The notes beneath the pieces were generated by a model. The model had not been told where the DNA came from and did not search any database. It was given only the letters and a program-made list of their open reading frames with translations. From positions 1,550,001 to 1,614,000 of the forward strand of contig NZ_CP128170.1 of assembly GCF_030347395.1 (NCBI RefSeq): DNA of 64,000 nt, in the 5' to 3' direction. The position numbers and the translations under genes were made by a program. Source of the DNA: Microbacterium sp. ET2. Lineage in GTDB: Bacteria; Actinomycetota; Actinomycetes; Actinomycetales; Microbacteriaceae. Shown here one piece after another: positions 51,822-60,258 of the stretch (positions are counted from its first letter, which is position 1; every line of letters starts with the position of its first letter).

Positions 51822-52556
51822 CTAATTGCCGCCAGTGCCAAGCTGTTTGACGAACTCGTCTGCGCCCACATCGATGGCTTTTGTGGTTGCGGCGGTCGCG
51901 CCTACCCAGAACAACTTCAGAGCGGCACCCCAGAATCGCTGGGCTCGAGTGGGGTTGTCCTTGGCGTCCTTGACCGCTTGTCCGAATAAAACGCCAGCTA
52001 GCTCAGTGCTCACTCGGCGCATGAGAGCCGTCCCGAAAACGTCGGCGTCGTTCAATGCTTGTTCCAGTTCAGTTGCCAACGCGAGCAGATATCCGCGCGA
52101 CTCACGGTCCAGATCGGGGTAGTCCGTAAGCAGTGACCTCACGATGCCGATAGATTCACCCACCGTCGCGCGGAGATCTTCAGAATCGGGCACGCCGACG
52201 TTCATCGCGTGAAGGACGTCTGACAAAGAGCGCAACTGGCCGATGGCATTCTCATCGATGATGTGGCGCCCTTGGCTCGTCGTGCTTCTGAATGGGACGG
52301 TGTATCCGCCGATGGCTCCGTAGATCGCTGGCAGATGACGGCGATAATGACTTGTAGGACGGCCGTTCTGCTCCAACATACCGAGCGCTCGTTCGACCTC
52401 ACGAACAAGATCGAGGGCCCGCGCGTGGTGGCTCCAGAACATCACATCGGTCGCGGGATCGCCAAGTTCCCGAACACCTTCTGCGGTTGCACCCGGTGGT
52501 ACCACACGCCACTGTTCGAGAAGATCAGCGAGCGCTGCAGCCGCGTCTTCCATCAT
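51822..52556 (-). CDS. Hypothetical helical protein
   Basis: About 244 residues, mainly helical. An acidic, Ala/Leu-rich N-terminus (M-E-D-A-A-A-A-L-A-D-L-L-E-Q-W) is followed by D-P-A-T-D-V-M-F-W-S-H-H-A-R-A and a Leu/Glu-rich middle. The C-terminus has a moderately hydrophobic helix (L-K-L-F-W-V-G-A-T-A-A) that could be membrane- or partner-associated. The ATG-ATG at 52556 is a plausible start; the longer frame to 52670 adds residues of less natural composition. No family recognised. It sits between the relaxase region and two defence-like genes. Confidence 0.6.
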   Translation of the reverse strand: MMEDAAAALADLLEQWRVVPPGATAEGVRELGDPATDVMFWSHHARALDLVREVERALGMLEQNGRPTSHYRRHLPAIYGAIGGYTVPFRSTTSQGRHIIDENAIGQLRSLSDVLHAMNVGVPDSEDLRATVGESIGIVRSLLTDYPDLDRESRGYLLALATELEQALNDADVFGTALMRRVSTELAGVLFGQAVKDAKDNPTRAQRFWGAALKLFWVGATAATTKAIDVGADEFVKQLGTGGN

Positions 52557-52935
52557 GACGGCAAGCCTAGCGAGCGTCGTAGTCACGGCACGGTTTACGA
52601 GTGCCGTTCCGTCGAGTTTGGTCGATCGCGACGACAAGACGAGAAAGCCCCAGCTCATGTCGCCACGCAAGTCTCAGCGAGCGCCTCGTAGTGCCGCCGC
52701 TTATCGGTCGGCCCCGTACCCGGCGCGTGCATGGATGCCGGCCGCGCGCCTGCCGCCGGGCCGCAACAGCACCTCGTGCGTGCAACTCCCGGTTAGCGAT
52801 CGATCGGAGAGCAGTTCGTCGCACCTCACATCCACCTCGCGGATTCGGGTCCGAGGCGGCCAGGAGATCGCCGCGTCGAAGCCCGGTCACCGGCCAGGCA
52901 TGGTGTGCTGAGATTCCATCGCGAGGGGGAACAGC

Positions 52936-54033
52936 ATGCGCCTACGACGCCAAACGGTCCTGTTTCGGGACACAGCAATCGAGTCGCTGACTCTGAGCAT
53001 TGAGTTGTTCAACCGACCATCGCCGCTGGCAAGGAATCACGCGGTAGTGATGATGCTGGCTCATGCATTCGAGATGATCCTGAAGGCTGTCATTTATCAG
53101 CGGCGGGGGCGGGTCCGCGACAAGGGCGATGAGCTAACGCATAGCTTTGCGCGATGTATCGCGATCGGCGTAGACGACCTGCAAGTCCTCTCGCACGACG
53201 AGAAGGCTCTCCTGCTCGCGGTGAAGCAAGATCGCGACTGCGCTACGCACGACACCATCGCGATGAGCGAAGACCTTCTGTGGATCCACATGAGGGCCGG
53301 GATCACGGTACTGCGACGTCTGCTCCGAGACGAGTTCGACCAGGAGCTCACCGAGCAACTCCCGGGACGCGTCATCCCCGTCAGTGCAGCTCCTCCACGA
53401 GACCTAGGTGCACTCATCGAGCAGGAGCTGGCTTCGGTCAAGGCGTTGCTGGCGCCGCGAACGCGAAAGACTCCTGAGGCACGAGCGCGTCTGCGACCGT
53501 TGTTGAGCCTCGACGGCGCTGCTACCGGGCGGGAAGACCCGCCTACCGAACAAGAAGTGTCCCGCGCGGAATCGGCCCTCCGAGCAGGGAAGGACTGGCA
53601 CAACGTGTTTCCGGGCCTCGCGGAGCTGCATATCTCAGAACCTCGGCCCGGCACCGATGCCCAAGAGGTGGTGTTGCGTCTCGGGCAGGATCGCGAGGCC
53701 GTGCCAGTTCGCCGTGCAAGACCCGACGAAGCTGCGCTGACGTATCGGACAAGCAATCCATTTCGCGAGTTCGGGATCAAACTGAGCGACTTTGGCGCGA
53801 AGCTCGGGCTGAATCGTAATCAGGGTCTCGCTCTAATCGAGCACCTGAACCTGAAGGCTGACGATCGCTCCTATTTTGTTGAACGGACTGCGACCGGCAA
53901 TGTTGCGTTCCAGGGCCTAAGCGCGCGCTCGCTTGAACTCGCTCGTAGCGCAATAGCGGCTTCGGACTTCGACATCGATGCGATCACCGCCACGTATAAC
54001 GACGCTCGCCGTCACGCGCGAAATCGTCGGTGA
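52936..54033 (+). CDS. DUF3644-like protein with HEPN-type motif
   Basis: A 365-residue protein. The first 150 residues are a helical bundle with R-N-H-A-V-V-M-M-L-A-H-A-F-E-M-I-L-K-A, characteristic of DUF3644 proteins. They contain R-D-C-A-T-H (Arg100 to His105), fitting the R-x4-H signature of HEPN ribonucleases. The rest is a mixed domain with a wHTH-like end (K-L-G-L-N-R-N-Q-G-L-A-L-I-E-H). DUF3644 genes often occur in mobile elements and defence islands. It converges on the NTPase gene at 54474-56876. RNase activity is inferred from the motif only. Confidence 0.78.
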   Translation: MRLRRQTVLFRDTAIESLTLSIELFNRPSPLARNHAVVMMLAHAFEMILKAVIYQRRGRVRDKGDELTHSFARCIAIGVDDLQVLSHDEKALLLAVKQDRDCATHDTIAMSEDLLWIHMRAGITVLRRLLRDEFDQELTEQLPGRVIPVSAAPPRDLGALIEQELASVKALLAPRTRKTPEARARLRPLLSLDGAATGREDPPTEQEVSRAESALRAGKDWHNVFPGLAELHISEPRPGTDAQEVVLRLGQDREAVPVRRARPDEAALTYRTSNPFREFGIKLSDFGAKLGLNRNQGLALIEHLNLKADDRSYFVERTATGNVAFQGLSARSLELARSAIAASDFDIDAITATYNDARRHARNRR

Positions 54034-54174
54034 CGACGAGGTCAAGCAGATGTCTACCCGGGTGAGGGTGACAACCACTTCACATTCGCTACGACGATCT
54101 CGCTGTCCGATTCAGGCAACATCGACGAGAATCTCGAGGTGGACGAGGGCTTAGGCGACCGGCTCGGCGGTTGA
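54034..54174 (+). other. Open 46-codon tail in frame after the DUF3644 stop
   Basis: Directly after the TGA at 54031-54033 the same frame stays open for 46 codons. It encodes natural-looking sequence (V-Y-P-G-E-G-D-N-H-F-T-F-A-T-T-I-S-L-S-D-S-G, then acidic residues, ending G-D-R-L-G-G) before a TGA at 54172. It may be a remnant of another gene, a former extension cut by a nonsense mutation, or a readthrough tail. Confidence 0.4.
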
Positions 54175-54473
54175 CGCCTGGCATTCGGTTCACCGAGTTT
54201 CATATACCGACCGGTAGCGGGTTCGCAGCTGAGCTCACGCTCGCTCGAGGGCGCCGGATCGTGCGCAAGCTGTTCACCACGGGCATTCCACTTTTGGGCA
54301 AGGGCGTGCGCGTCACGACCGGCTTACGTTCAGCGATCGAGGTTGGCTCGCGTCGCTCGCCCGGCGAGACGACCGGGTCGATGAGGTCTTCGACGATCAC
54401 CGGCTACCCTCGGAGCGAGTCCAATCCGCGCCCCCGACGATCCGGGCCTGCCGCGGTCCGAGCGCGAGATCGG
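54175..54473. other. Unassigned spacer between convergent DUF3644 and NTPase genes
   Basis: About 300 bases, open in several frames but with arginine/serine-rich shadow composition. No gene is supported. It may contain degenerate coding sequence continuing the remnant at 54034-54174, and the convergent 3' ends of both flanking genes. Confidence 0.4.
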
Positions 54474-56876
54474 CTACCGTCGGGCGCGCCTTTCCGCCGC
54501 TCTTTCTGCACCTCGTCGGACGGTCGCCAAGGAACGTTCCCAGTCCGCGGCGAGCATCGCCCACGAGAACGGGAGTGGATCGTCGCCGAACGGCCAGCAT
54601 TCCCCTAGATATCGCATGAACGTCTCTGCCCGAAGGATCCGATCCTCGATATCAAAAACATCGCGGATTTCGCCTCGGGTGGTCGGATCGAGGATCGGCG
54701 TGTCGACAATCACCGCATCGACGTACGGGAAATTGCTCGCCAGCTTTTTGTGCAGGTATCCGCCGGCCGGAGTGATCCGAACAAGTTGGCCAGTGTCTGC
54801 GTGATCGGAAACCTCGAGCAGGAGGCCGGCGAGCGCTCGTTCAACCCCGAACTCGATTTGCTCGGGCAGGTACCCTAGCGCCTGCAATTGGCCTGTCGTA
54901 GACCGCAGGTCAGTGAATCCGCCCGATTCACGCTCACCAGCTTGCTGGACTGTCGCAAGCAAGAGCGGCAGGAGGAAGTGCTCCTTGGCGTCGCTCGACG
55001 ACACCGAGAAGAGATTCGGAACGGGGGAAGTGTGCGGGTCGTAGTACTTGTGATCGCCGTAGAGAATCGCGCGGATGAACTCGTGCAAGGGGACCACGTA
55101 CGGACGACCGGTCTTGTGAGCGTCGAGCACTCGCGAAGTCTGAACGTACCCGCTACCAACAAAGGTGGACACAAAGTCGAGCGCGCGTCGGGTGTTCCCG
55201 GAACTCAGATTGTCGACCAACTCCACTAGAGGCTCATTATTTGCGAAGGCGTCGAGCAGGACGTCGATGTAAATGATAAGACTCTGCGAGTCGAGAGTGA
55301 GTCCAGCCGGAAAGCCAGGTAGCCGGCCCGCCTCCATGAGTTCCCTGCGTGCAAACTCAAGCCTCTTCGTGATCACGAGGTCGCTGCGCGGGGGTGAAAC
55401 CGTGAACACACGAGGTTGGTATGCCGCGAGGGCGCCTGTCCGCCGCGATTCGTGGAAGGTATCGGGGCGCAGCGACATGAAGACGGAGATTGGCCAGGTA
55501 TCCGCGAGCGACTGGCCAGCGATGAATATCTGGTCCTGAAACGAGGGCTGGTGCTGATCAACGTTGTCGAGGACGATTACGAAGTTCATTCGCCTCGAAG
55601 CTTGCAGATAAGTCAGCGCACGTCGCGAGTGTTCATACCTGTCGGACAGATGGCCCGAGAGCATTTCGATCTCTCGCACGCGGAACGCATCAGGGCTCGT
55701 CTCTGCGAGCTCCCCATATATGCCGCGGCCAAAATCTGCCAGCTCCTTCTTGTAGACCGCGCGAACGAACCCGCGCTCCTGAACGTCAATATCGTGGTCG
55801 TCACGCAACACCGATGAGACGGTGGTCACGATGTAATCGGAGACGTCCTCGACTAGACCTGAGTGCTTCAGAAAATCGACGTAGAAGACGATAGTGCGAT
55901 CGAGAATGTCCTTTGCGTCGACTCGAAATAGATGCTTCAGGAAGATGCTCTTGCCCACCCCGACGTCACCGACAAGGACGATCGGGCGCCTCGTGATCGC
56001 ACCGGCAATCACGTCGTCCGTCAGCTTCGAGTTCGGGCCCCTACGGTCTCTGGCCGACTCGGTGTTCACCACTCCGCTGAGAACCTGGTACCTAGTTCGG
56101 AGAATCTCCTTGCTGACCACTGCGTACTGCGAAAGCGCGCCGCTAGAGCAGTAGCACTGAGTAAGGAACTCGTCGGTGATAGTTTCCTCGCGTACGACAT
56201 CTTGAATGAACAGATCGCCCAGGATTCGGAGGTCTGTCTCCATCTCGCTGCCGATCCGATACCCGGGATATGAGCTGATGCGACTTGATAGGGGTGGTGG
56301 CGGTGGTAGCGTCGCGACACGCGCCGAGAGTGCCCGCACGAGATCTCCACGCTGCACTCCCGGGTATGACAGGAAGTCCCACAGCTCATGGGCCACATTG
56401 AGCATGTCTTCGAGGCTTGCGTAGTAGATCGCGCGGCCTTGCGTCGGCCTTTGGCCGTCGGATCGGCTGCCCAGAAACAGCAGAAGTTGGTAGCCGTTGG
56501 AGAGTACCGCGATCCCGACCCCGGACTTTTGGCAGTAGCCGAGAACCTGATCGACCGCGTCCTTATTGGAGGTTGAGTACGCACGCACCGTACTCAGGTC
56601 GGTAGTTCCGGATGTGCTGCCTGCGGGCATCTCGAAGGTCCGACCGGTCCGCTTGGCCTCCAGGACAACTCGGGCGTGAGGAGCGCCGAGCGTGTAGTCC
56701 GTGTAGTCGCCCTCGACGTGCTCTTCACAGGAGACTTGGCCGTCCGGCCAACCGAGCACGTCCTTGAGGAGACCGTCGATGATGTTGCGGCGAGTCGTTG
56801 CTTCGTTGAGATCGACGTCTCCCAGGCGTTCCGCGAGCGCACGCAACGCCTCACGGCCCCGTTCGAACTCCGACAC
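54474..56876 (-). CDS. PD-(D/E)XK nuclease-like/P-loop NTPase, probable defence protein
   Basis: An 800-residue protein. Residues about 20-170 resemble the HsdR-type nuclease N-domain: T-R-R-N-I-I-D-G-L-L-K-D-V-L-G-W, then Asp60 and the E-A-K core (Glu73, Lys75) of a PD-(D/E)XK fold. A proline-rich linker near 190 leads to a P-loop NTPase with Walker A G-D-V-G-V-G-K-S at 303-310 and Walker B V-I-V-L-D-N-V-D at 433-440, as in STAND/AAA regulators. The last 300 residues are a helical region of unknown type. This nuclease-NTPase-sensor layout matches known antiphage architectures (Avs-like), but the exact family was not recognised. A single gene, opposite to the DUF3644 gene. Confidence 0.78.
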   Translation of the reverse strand: MSEFERGREALRALAERLGDVDLNEATTRRNIIDGLLKDVLGWPDGQVSCEEHVEGDYTDYTLGAPHARVVLEAKRTGRTFEMPAGSTSGTTDLSTVRAYSTSNKDAVDQVLGYCQKSGVGIAVLSNGYQLLLFLGSRSDGQRPTQGRAIYYASLEDMLNVAHELWDFLSYPGVQRGDLVRALSARVATLPPPPPLSSRISSYPGYRIGSEMETDLRILGDLFIQDVVREETITDEFLTQCYCSSGALSQYAVVSKEILRTRYQVLSGVVNTESARDRRGPNSKLTDDVIAGAITRRPIVLVGDVGVGKSIFLKHLFRVDAKDILDRTIVFYVDFLKHSGLVEDVSDYIVTTVSSVLRDDHDIDVQERGFVRAVYKKELADFGRGIYGELAETSPDAFRVREIEMLSGHLSDRYEHSRRALTYLQASRRMNFVIVLDNVDQHQPSFQDQIFIAGQSLADTWPISVFMSLRPDTFHESRRTGALAAYQPRVFTVSPPRSDLVITKRLEFARRELMEAGRLPGFPAGLTLDSQSLIIYIDVLLDAFANNEPLVELVDNLSSGNTRRALDFVSTFVGSGYVQTSRVLDAHKTGRPYVVPLHEFIRAILYGDHKYYDPHTSPVPNLFSVSSSDAKEHFLLPLLLATVQQAGERESGGFTDLRSTTGQLQALGYLPEQIEFGVERALAGLLLEVSDHADTGQLVRITPAGGYLHKKLASNFPYVDAVIVDTPILDPTTRGEIRDVFDIEDRILRAETFMRYLGECWPFGDDPLPFSWAMLAADWERSLATVRRGAERAAERRARR

Positions 56877-57235
56877 CGCTAGCGCTCCTCACTTCAAGTG
56901 CCCCGTCGAGCAGTGACGTGTGACTGCCGGACTGCAATATATCGTCCCCCGTATTCGGCATGATCCGGGTTGCTGCAATCGTGACGGCGTGTCGCTGCTT
57001 GGCTTTCTAACCTAGTCACGCGGAGCCTCGCCGCACGCGACGAATTGGTGCGCGGGAAGTGCCCGTAAGGGGATCCTGTCGACCCATCGGTTGGATCCGA
57101 GACTCATTCGACTCCTCGGTTACGTCCGCCCTCGGCCGGCGTGATCGGAGTCCGGCTGTGTCAAGGCGGTAGCGACCGCGTTCTGTGTCGTGCTCGTCTT
57201 GAGCGACGGGAATCGCAGTTTCAAAGGAGAGTGAA
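56877..57235. other. Gap after the NTPase gene; probable edge of the mobile region
   Basis: About 360 bases with no supported gene. AAAGGAGAGTGAA just before 57236 is the ribosome site of the next gene. No clear direct repeat to the left side (35350-36720) was found by eye, so an attachment site cannot be named. Confidence 0.45.
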
Positions 57236-57844
57236 GTGAACGAGATTGAGACCTTCATACGCGCCGATCGTGTGCTCGCGGACGTCATCACTTACATCCC
57301 GCCCGACCTGATGAAACAATCTCTCCCCACCGGCTTCCCCACGCGCGACAACAGCACCTACACCTATCGGCAGATGTTGAACTACCAGGCCTACGACGAG
57401 GCGTGGATTCCCGACATGATGGCCGGCCGCACCCTCGACGATGTGGGTCAAGACGTTCATGGCGGACCACTCGACAACGATCTTCTCGGAACTGATCCGT
57501 CCGGCCGCTTCCGCGACCTCGTGGAGAAGTCCATCGCATCGGTGCGCGAACTGAGCGAGTCCGAACTCGACACCCGGACAGTTCATTACACCTATGGCGA
57601 CTACCCGCTTCGGGAGGCGCTTTGGCACGCGATCGTCTTCCGAACGACCAGAGCCTTCGATTACGCAAGAGTGATCGGAGCGGGCGCCGTTCTACCCGAC
57701 GACCTCGTCGAATCGGTGTGGGCAATCGTCGAACCCCACGCGGAGGAGTGGCGCAGCATCGGGGTCTTCGGTCCAGCCGTCGATATCGACGCACAAGCAC
57801 CCCTCCAAGATCGACTTATGGCAATCACCGGGCGCCATCCGTAA
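57236..57844 (+). CDS. DinB-like/TIGR03086-type protein
   Basis: A 202-residue helical protein starting with GTG 57236, seven bases after AAAGGAGAG. Its helices and the spaced histidines and acids (Q-A-Y-D-E-A-W-I-P, R-E-A-L-W-H-A-I-V) resemble DinB-superfamily four-helix metal-binding proteins, some of which are thiol-dependent transferases or isomerases. The metal triad is not complete by eye, so a divergent member is possible. It stands alone at the chromosomal side of the mobile region. Confidence 0.55.
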   Translation: MNEIETFIRADRVLADVITYIPPDLMKQSLPTGFPTRDNSTYTYRQMLNYQAYDEAWIPDMMAGRTLDDVGQDVHGGPLDNDLLGTDPSGRFRDLVEKSIASVRELSESELDTRTVHYTYGDYPLREALWHAIVFRTTRAFDYARVIGAGAVLPDDLVESVWAIVEPHAEEWRSIGVFGPAVDIDAQAPLQDRLMAITGRHP

Positions 57845-57986
57845 CGCCCGATCGGCCACGAACGAGGCATCAACGATCCGGGGCAACGCCCAGCATTCAA
57901 TGCAGAGCCGACCCCGTCCGATCCACGCCCGATTAGGGATCGCAGCGCGCGTCAACTTCGCAGGTATCTCGGCCGATCAGCCTCGT

Positions 57987-59153
57987 TCACTCTCTTGTCG
58001 AGCGCACCTGCTCGCGGCGCCGTACGAGGCGGTTGAGACTCTCGGACATGAGCAGGCCCACACCGACCAATGAGGCGAGGAAGAGCGGGAAGATCCACAG
58101 GCCGGTCCAGGTCGAGATCACGCCGAAGAGCGGCGGGATGAACGTCGAACCCGTGTAGGCGGCGGCCATCTGGATCCCGACGATCGCCTGCGAGTTGCGA
58201 CGGCCGAAGTTGATCGGGGTCGAGTGGATGATCGCGGGATAGATGGGAGCACATCCAAGACCGAGGATGACGAGTCCGACGAGCGCGATGGCATTCGGCT
58301 GCGGCACCGCGAGGAGCACGGTTCCCGCGGCAACGGCTAGGAAGCCGCCGCGGATCATCCAGCGGTCACCGACCCGGTCGGCGACGAACCCGGCGGTGAA
58401 TCGACCTGCCGTGACCCCTAGGAGGAAGAGCGACGCGAATGCGGCCGCGGTCGCGACGTTGACCCCGCGATCGGTCACCAGGTAGGTCGATGCCCACAGG
58501 ATCGCCGTACTCTCCAGCGCGCAGTAGGCGAAGAACGCGGTCAGGATCAGGACGACGCCGGGAATGCGGATCGCGCGCGCGAGGGGAACATGGGTATGGC
58601 CCCTCTTCGCCTCGCCGTCAGCGCCGAACCCATAGTCGGCCTCGTCGTCCGCAGCGGCAGAGGCGAGGGGATTGACCCTGCGCCACAGCGGGATGCTGAT
58701 GAACAAGACGAACGTGAGGATGACCTGGAGGAGCCCGACGATGAAGTAGGCGCTCGACCAGCTGTCACCGCCTGCAAGCGCGAAGCTCATGATGAAAGGA
58801 CTGATTGAGGCGCCGAGACCCCAGCAGGCGTGCAGCCAGTTCATATGGCGCGCGGCGTAGTGGAGGGCGACGTAGTTGTTCAGTGCGGCATCCACCGCAC
58901 CCGCGCCGAGCCCGTAGGGGATCGCCCACAGGCACAGCATCCAGAACGAGTTCGACGCGGAGAATCCGACGAGCGCGGCCGCGGTCATCGCGACGCTGAC
59001 CGCGGTGACCAGACCGACTCCGAAACGACGAGTGATCCTTTCCGATGCGAGGCTCGAGAGGATGGTGCCGCCCGCGATGATCATCGTGATGATCCCGGCG
59101 AAAGCGATCGGGACCCCGAGGTCTTGATGCATCACGGGCCATCCGGCGCCCAC
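57987..59153 (-). CDS. MFS sugar transporter, FucP-like, truncated at its 5' end
   Basis: A major-facilitator permease of 388 residues from a GTG at 59153, with eleven or so membrane helices and the G-L-G-A-G-A-V-D-A-A-L-N-N-Y motif typical of fucose/glucose-permease-like MFS proteins. Homologous-looking sequence continues upstream of that GTG: the first helix reads [20 protein letters not shown], but the frame closes at a TAA at 59238-59240 with no proper start. The natural N-terminus has therefore been lost, and the gene may be inactive or translated from a poor internal start. The truncation abuts a truncated acetyltransferase gene on the other strand. Confidence 0.75.
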   Translation of the reverse strand: MGAGWPVMHQDLGVPIAFAGIITMIIAGGTILSSLASERITRRFGVGLVTAVSVAMTAAALVGFSASNSFWMLCLWAIPYGLGAGAVDAALNNYVALHYAARHMNWLHACWGLGASISPFIMSFALAGGDSWSSAYFIVGLLQVILTFVLFISIPLWRRVNPLASAAADDEADYGFGADGEAKRGHTHVPLARAIRIPGVVLILTAFFAYCALESTAILWASTYLVTDRGVNVATAAAFASLFLLGVTAGRFTAGFVADRVGDRWMIRGGFLAVAAGTVLLAVPQPNAIALVGLVILGLGCAPIYPAIIHSTPINFGRRNSQAIVGIQMAAAYTGSTFIPPLFGVISTWTGLWIFPLFLASLVGVGLLMSESLNRLVRRREQVRSTRE

Positions 59154-59254
59154 AAGGGAATCGGGCAGGCCAAGGCTGATGAAGGCGATGTAGATGATCG
59201 CGAGGAGCAGCGAATATACGGTTTCGGCGACTTTCGGTTATGCGGGAGCGGAGT

Positions 59255-59385
59255 GCGATCACGATGGCGTGACCATCGGGAAGGACTCTGTCATCGGCGC
59301 CGGATCCGTAGTCACCAAGGACATCCCCGCCGGCGTCGTCGCGGTGGGCAATCCTGCCCGTGTCATCCGCACGATCGGCCAGTGA
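59255..59385 (+). pseudogene. C-terminal remnant of a maltose/galactoside O-acetyltransferase
   Basis: About 40 codons encode [15 protein letters not shown] and [17 protein letters not shown], the unmistakable last left-handed beta-helix turns of LacA/Maa-type acetyltransferases, ending at TGA 59383. The rest of the gene is missing; just upstream the sequence changes to the 5' part of the MFS gene on the opposite strand. Both genes lost their 5' ends at the same place. Confidence 0.85.
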
Positions 59386-59386
59386 G

Positions 59387-59959
59387 GTGCCGCCGCCAGA
59401 CCGACCCGCAGGTTCTCGGCTCGGCCGCCGAAACGACCCCGACCGACGCGACCGGATCATCGACGCGTGCCTCGGAGTGCTGTCACGCGAGGGTGTGGCC
59501 GGCACCTCTCATCGAAAGGTCGCCGCCGAGGCCGGAGTTCCGCTCGGCGCGATGACCTACTACTTCGACAGCATGGACGAGCTCCTGCTGGCGGCGTTCA
59601 CGCGATTCGCCCAAACGATCAGCGCCCGATTCGAGCAACGCATGGCCACCGCGACCGATGCGGCCGCCGCACGCGAGGCGGTCATCGCCATCATCCTCGA
59701 AGACGTCTTCAATGACGACCGCGAGCTCGTCCTCTCGCACGAGCTATACACGCTGGCTGCCCGTCGGCCCGCATACCGCTCGATCACCACAGCGTGGATG
59801 AAACGCAGCCGCACCGCGCTCGAGCGGCACTTCGACCCGGCCACCGCCCGCGTGCTCGACGCACTCATCGAAGGACTCACGATCCACCGCGCCCTCGATT
59901 CTCAACCAGGGGACAGCCGCGACGTTGAACTCGCCGTCACACGCATCGTGATGGAGTGA
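59387..59959 (+). CDS. TetR-family transcriptional regulator
   Basis: About 190 residues. The N-terminal helix-turn-helix is clear: R-R-D-R-I-I-D-A-C-L-G-V-L, then G-T-S-H-R-K-V-A-A-E-A-G-V-P-L-G-A-M-T-Y-Y-F. A ligand-binding helical domain follows, as in AcrR-like proteins. GTG 59387 lies just after the acetyltransferase remnant stop; a GTG at 59360 inside that remnant is an alternative. It may once have controlled the adjacent transporter/acetyltransferase genes. Confidence 0.88.
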   Translation: MPPPDRPAGSRLGRRNDPDRRDRIIDACLGVLSREGVAGTSHRKVAAEAGVPLGAMTYYFDSMDELLLAAFTRFAQTISARFEQRMATATDAAAAREAVIAIILEDVFNDDRELVLSHELYTLAARRPAYRSITTAWMKRSRTALERHFDPATARVLDALIEGLTIHRALDSQPGDSRDVELAVTRIVME

Positions 59960-60258
59960 GACCTGGCCCCGGCGGTGGCCCATGCTGTCGAGCGTCCCGC
60001 CGGCCCGGAACGGCCCTCCCCACCGGCCGCTGAACCACCCCCGGCGCTTGCCCGCAGAGGGCTGCCATACGCACGCGGTCACAAGCACTCACCAGCCACC
60101 TCATCCGCGCCATGCACGTAAAGGGATCGAGAAGGGTCGACCGCAAGGAGTCAATCCGAGAATCCGTGGCACGGGGACGTCAACCGTTCGGCCCGATAGC
60201 AACTCGGCAGCCGCATTCCTGATCCCGCAACGCAATCCGGGCTCCCGCTTCGTGGTGT
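59960..60258. other. Intergenic stretch between convergent regulator and epimerase genes
   Basis: About 300 bases without a supported gene. It separates the convergent TetR regulator and aldose epimerase. No strong hairpin was recognised. Confidence 0.5.

Noticed and set aside
54171..54608. Plus-strand frame running into the NTPase 3' end
   Set aside because: It overlaps the NTPase gene antisense and has shadow composition after its first 40 codons.
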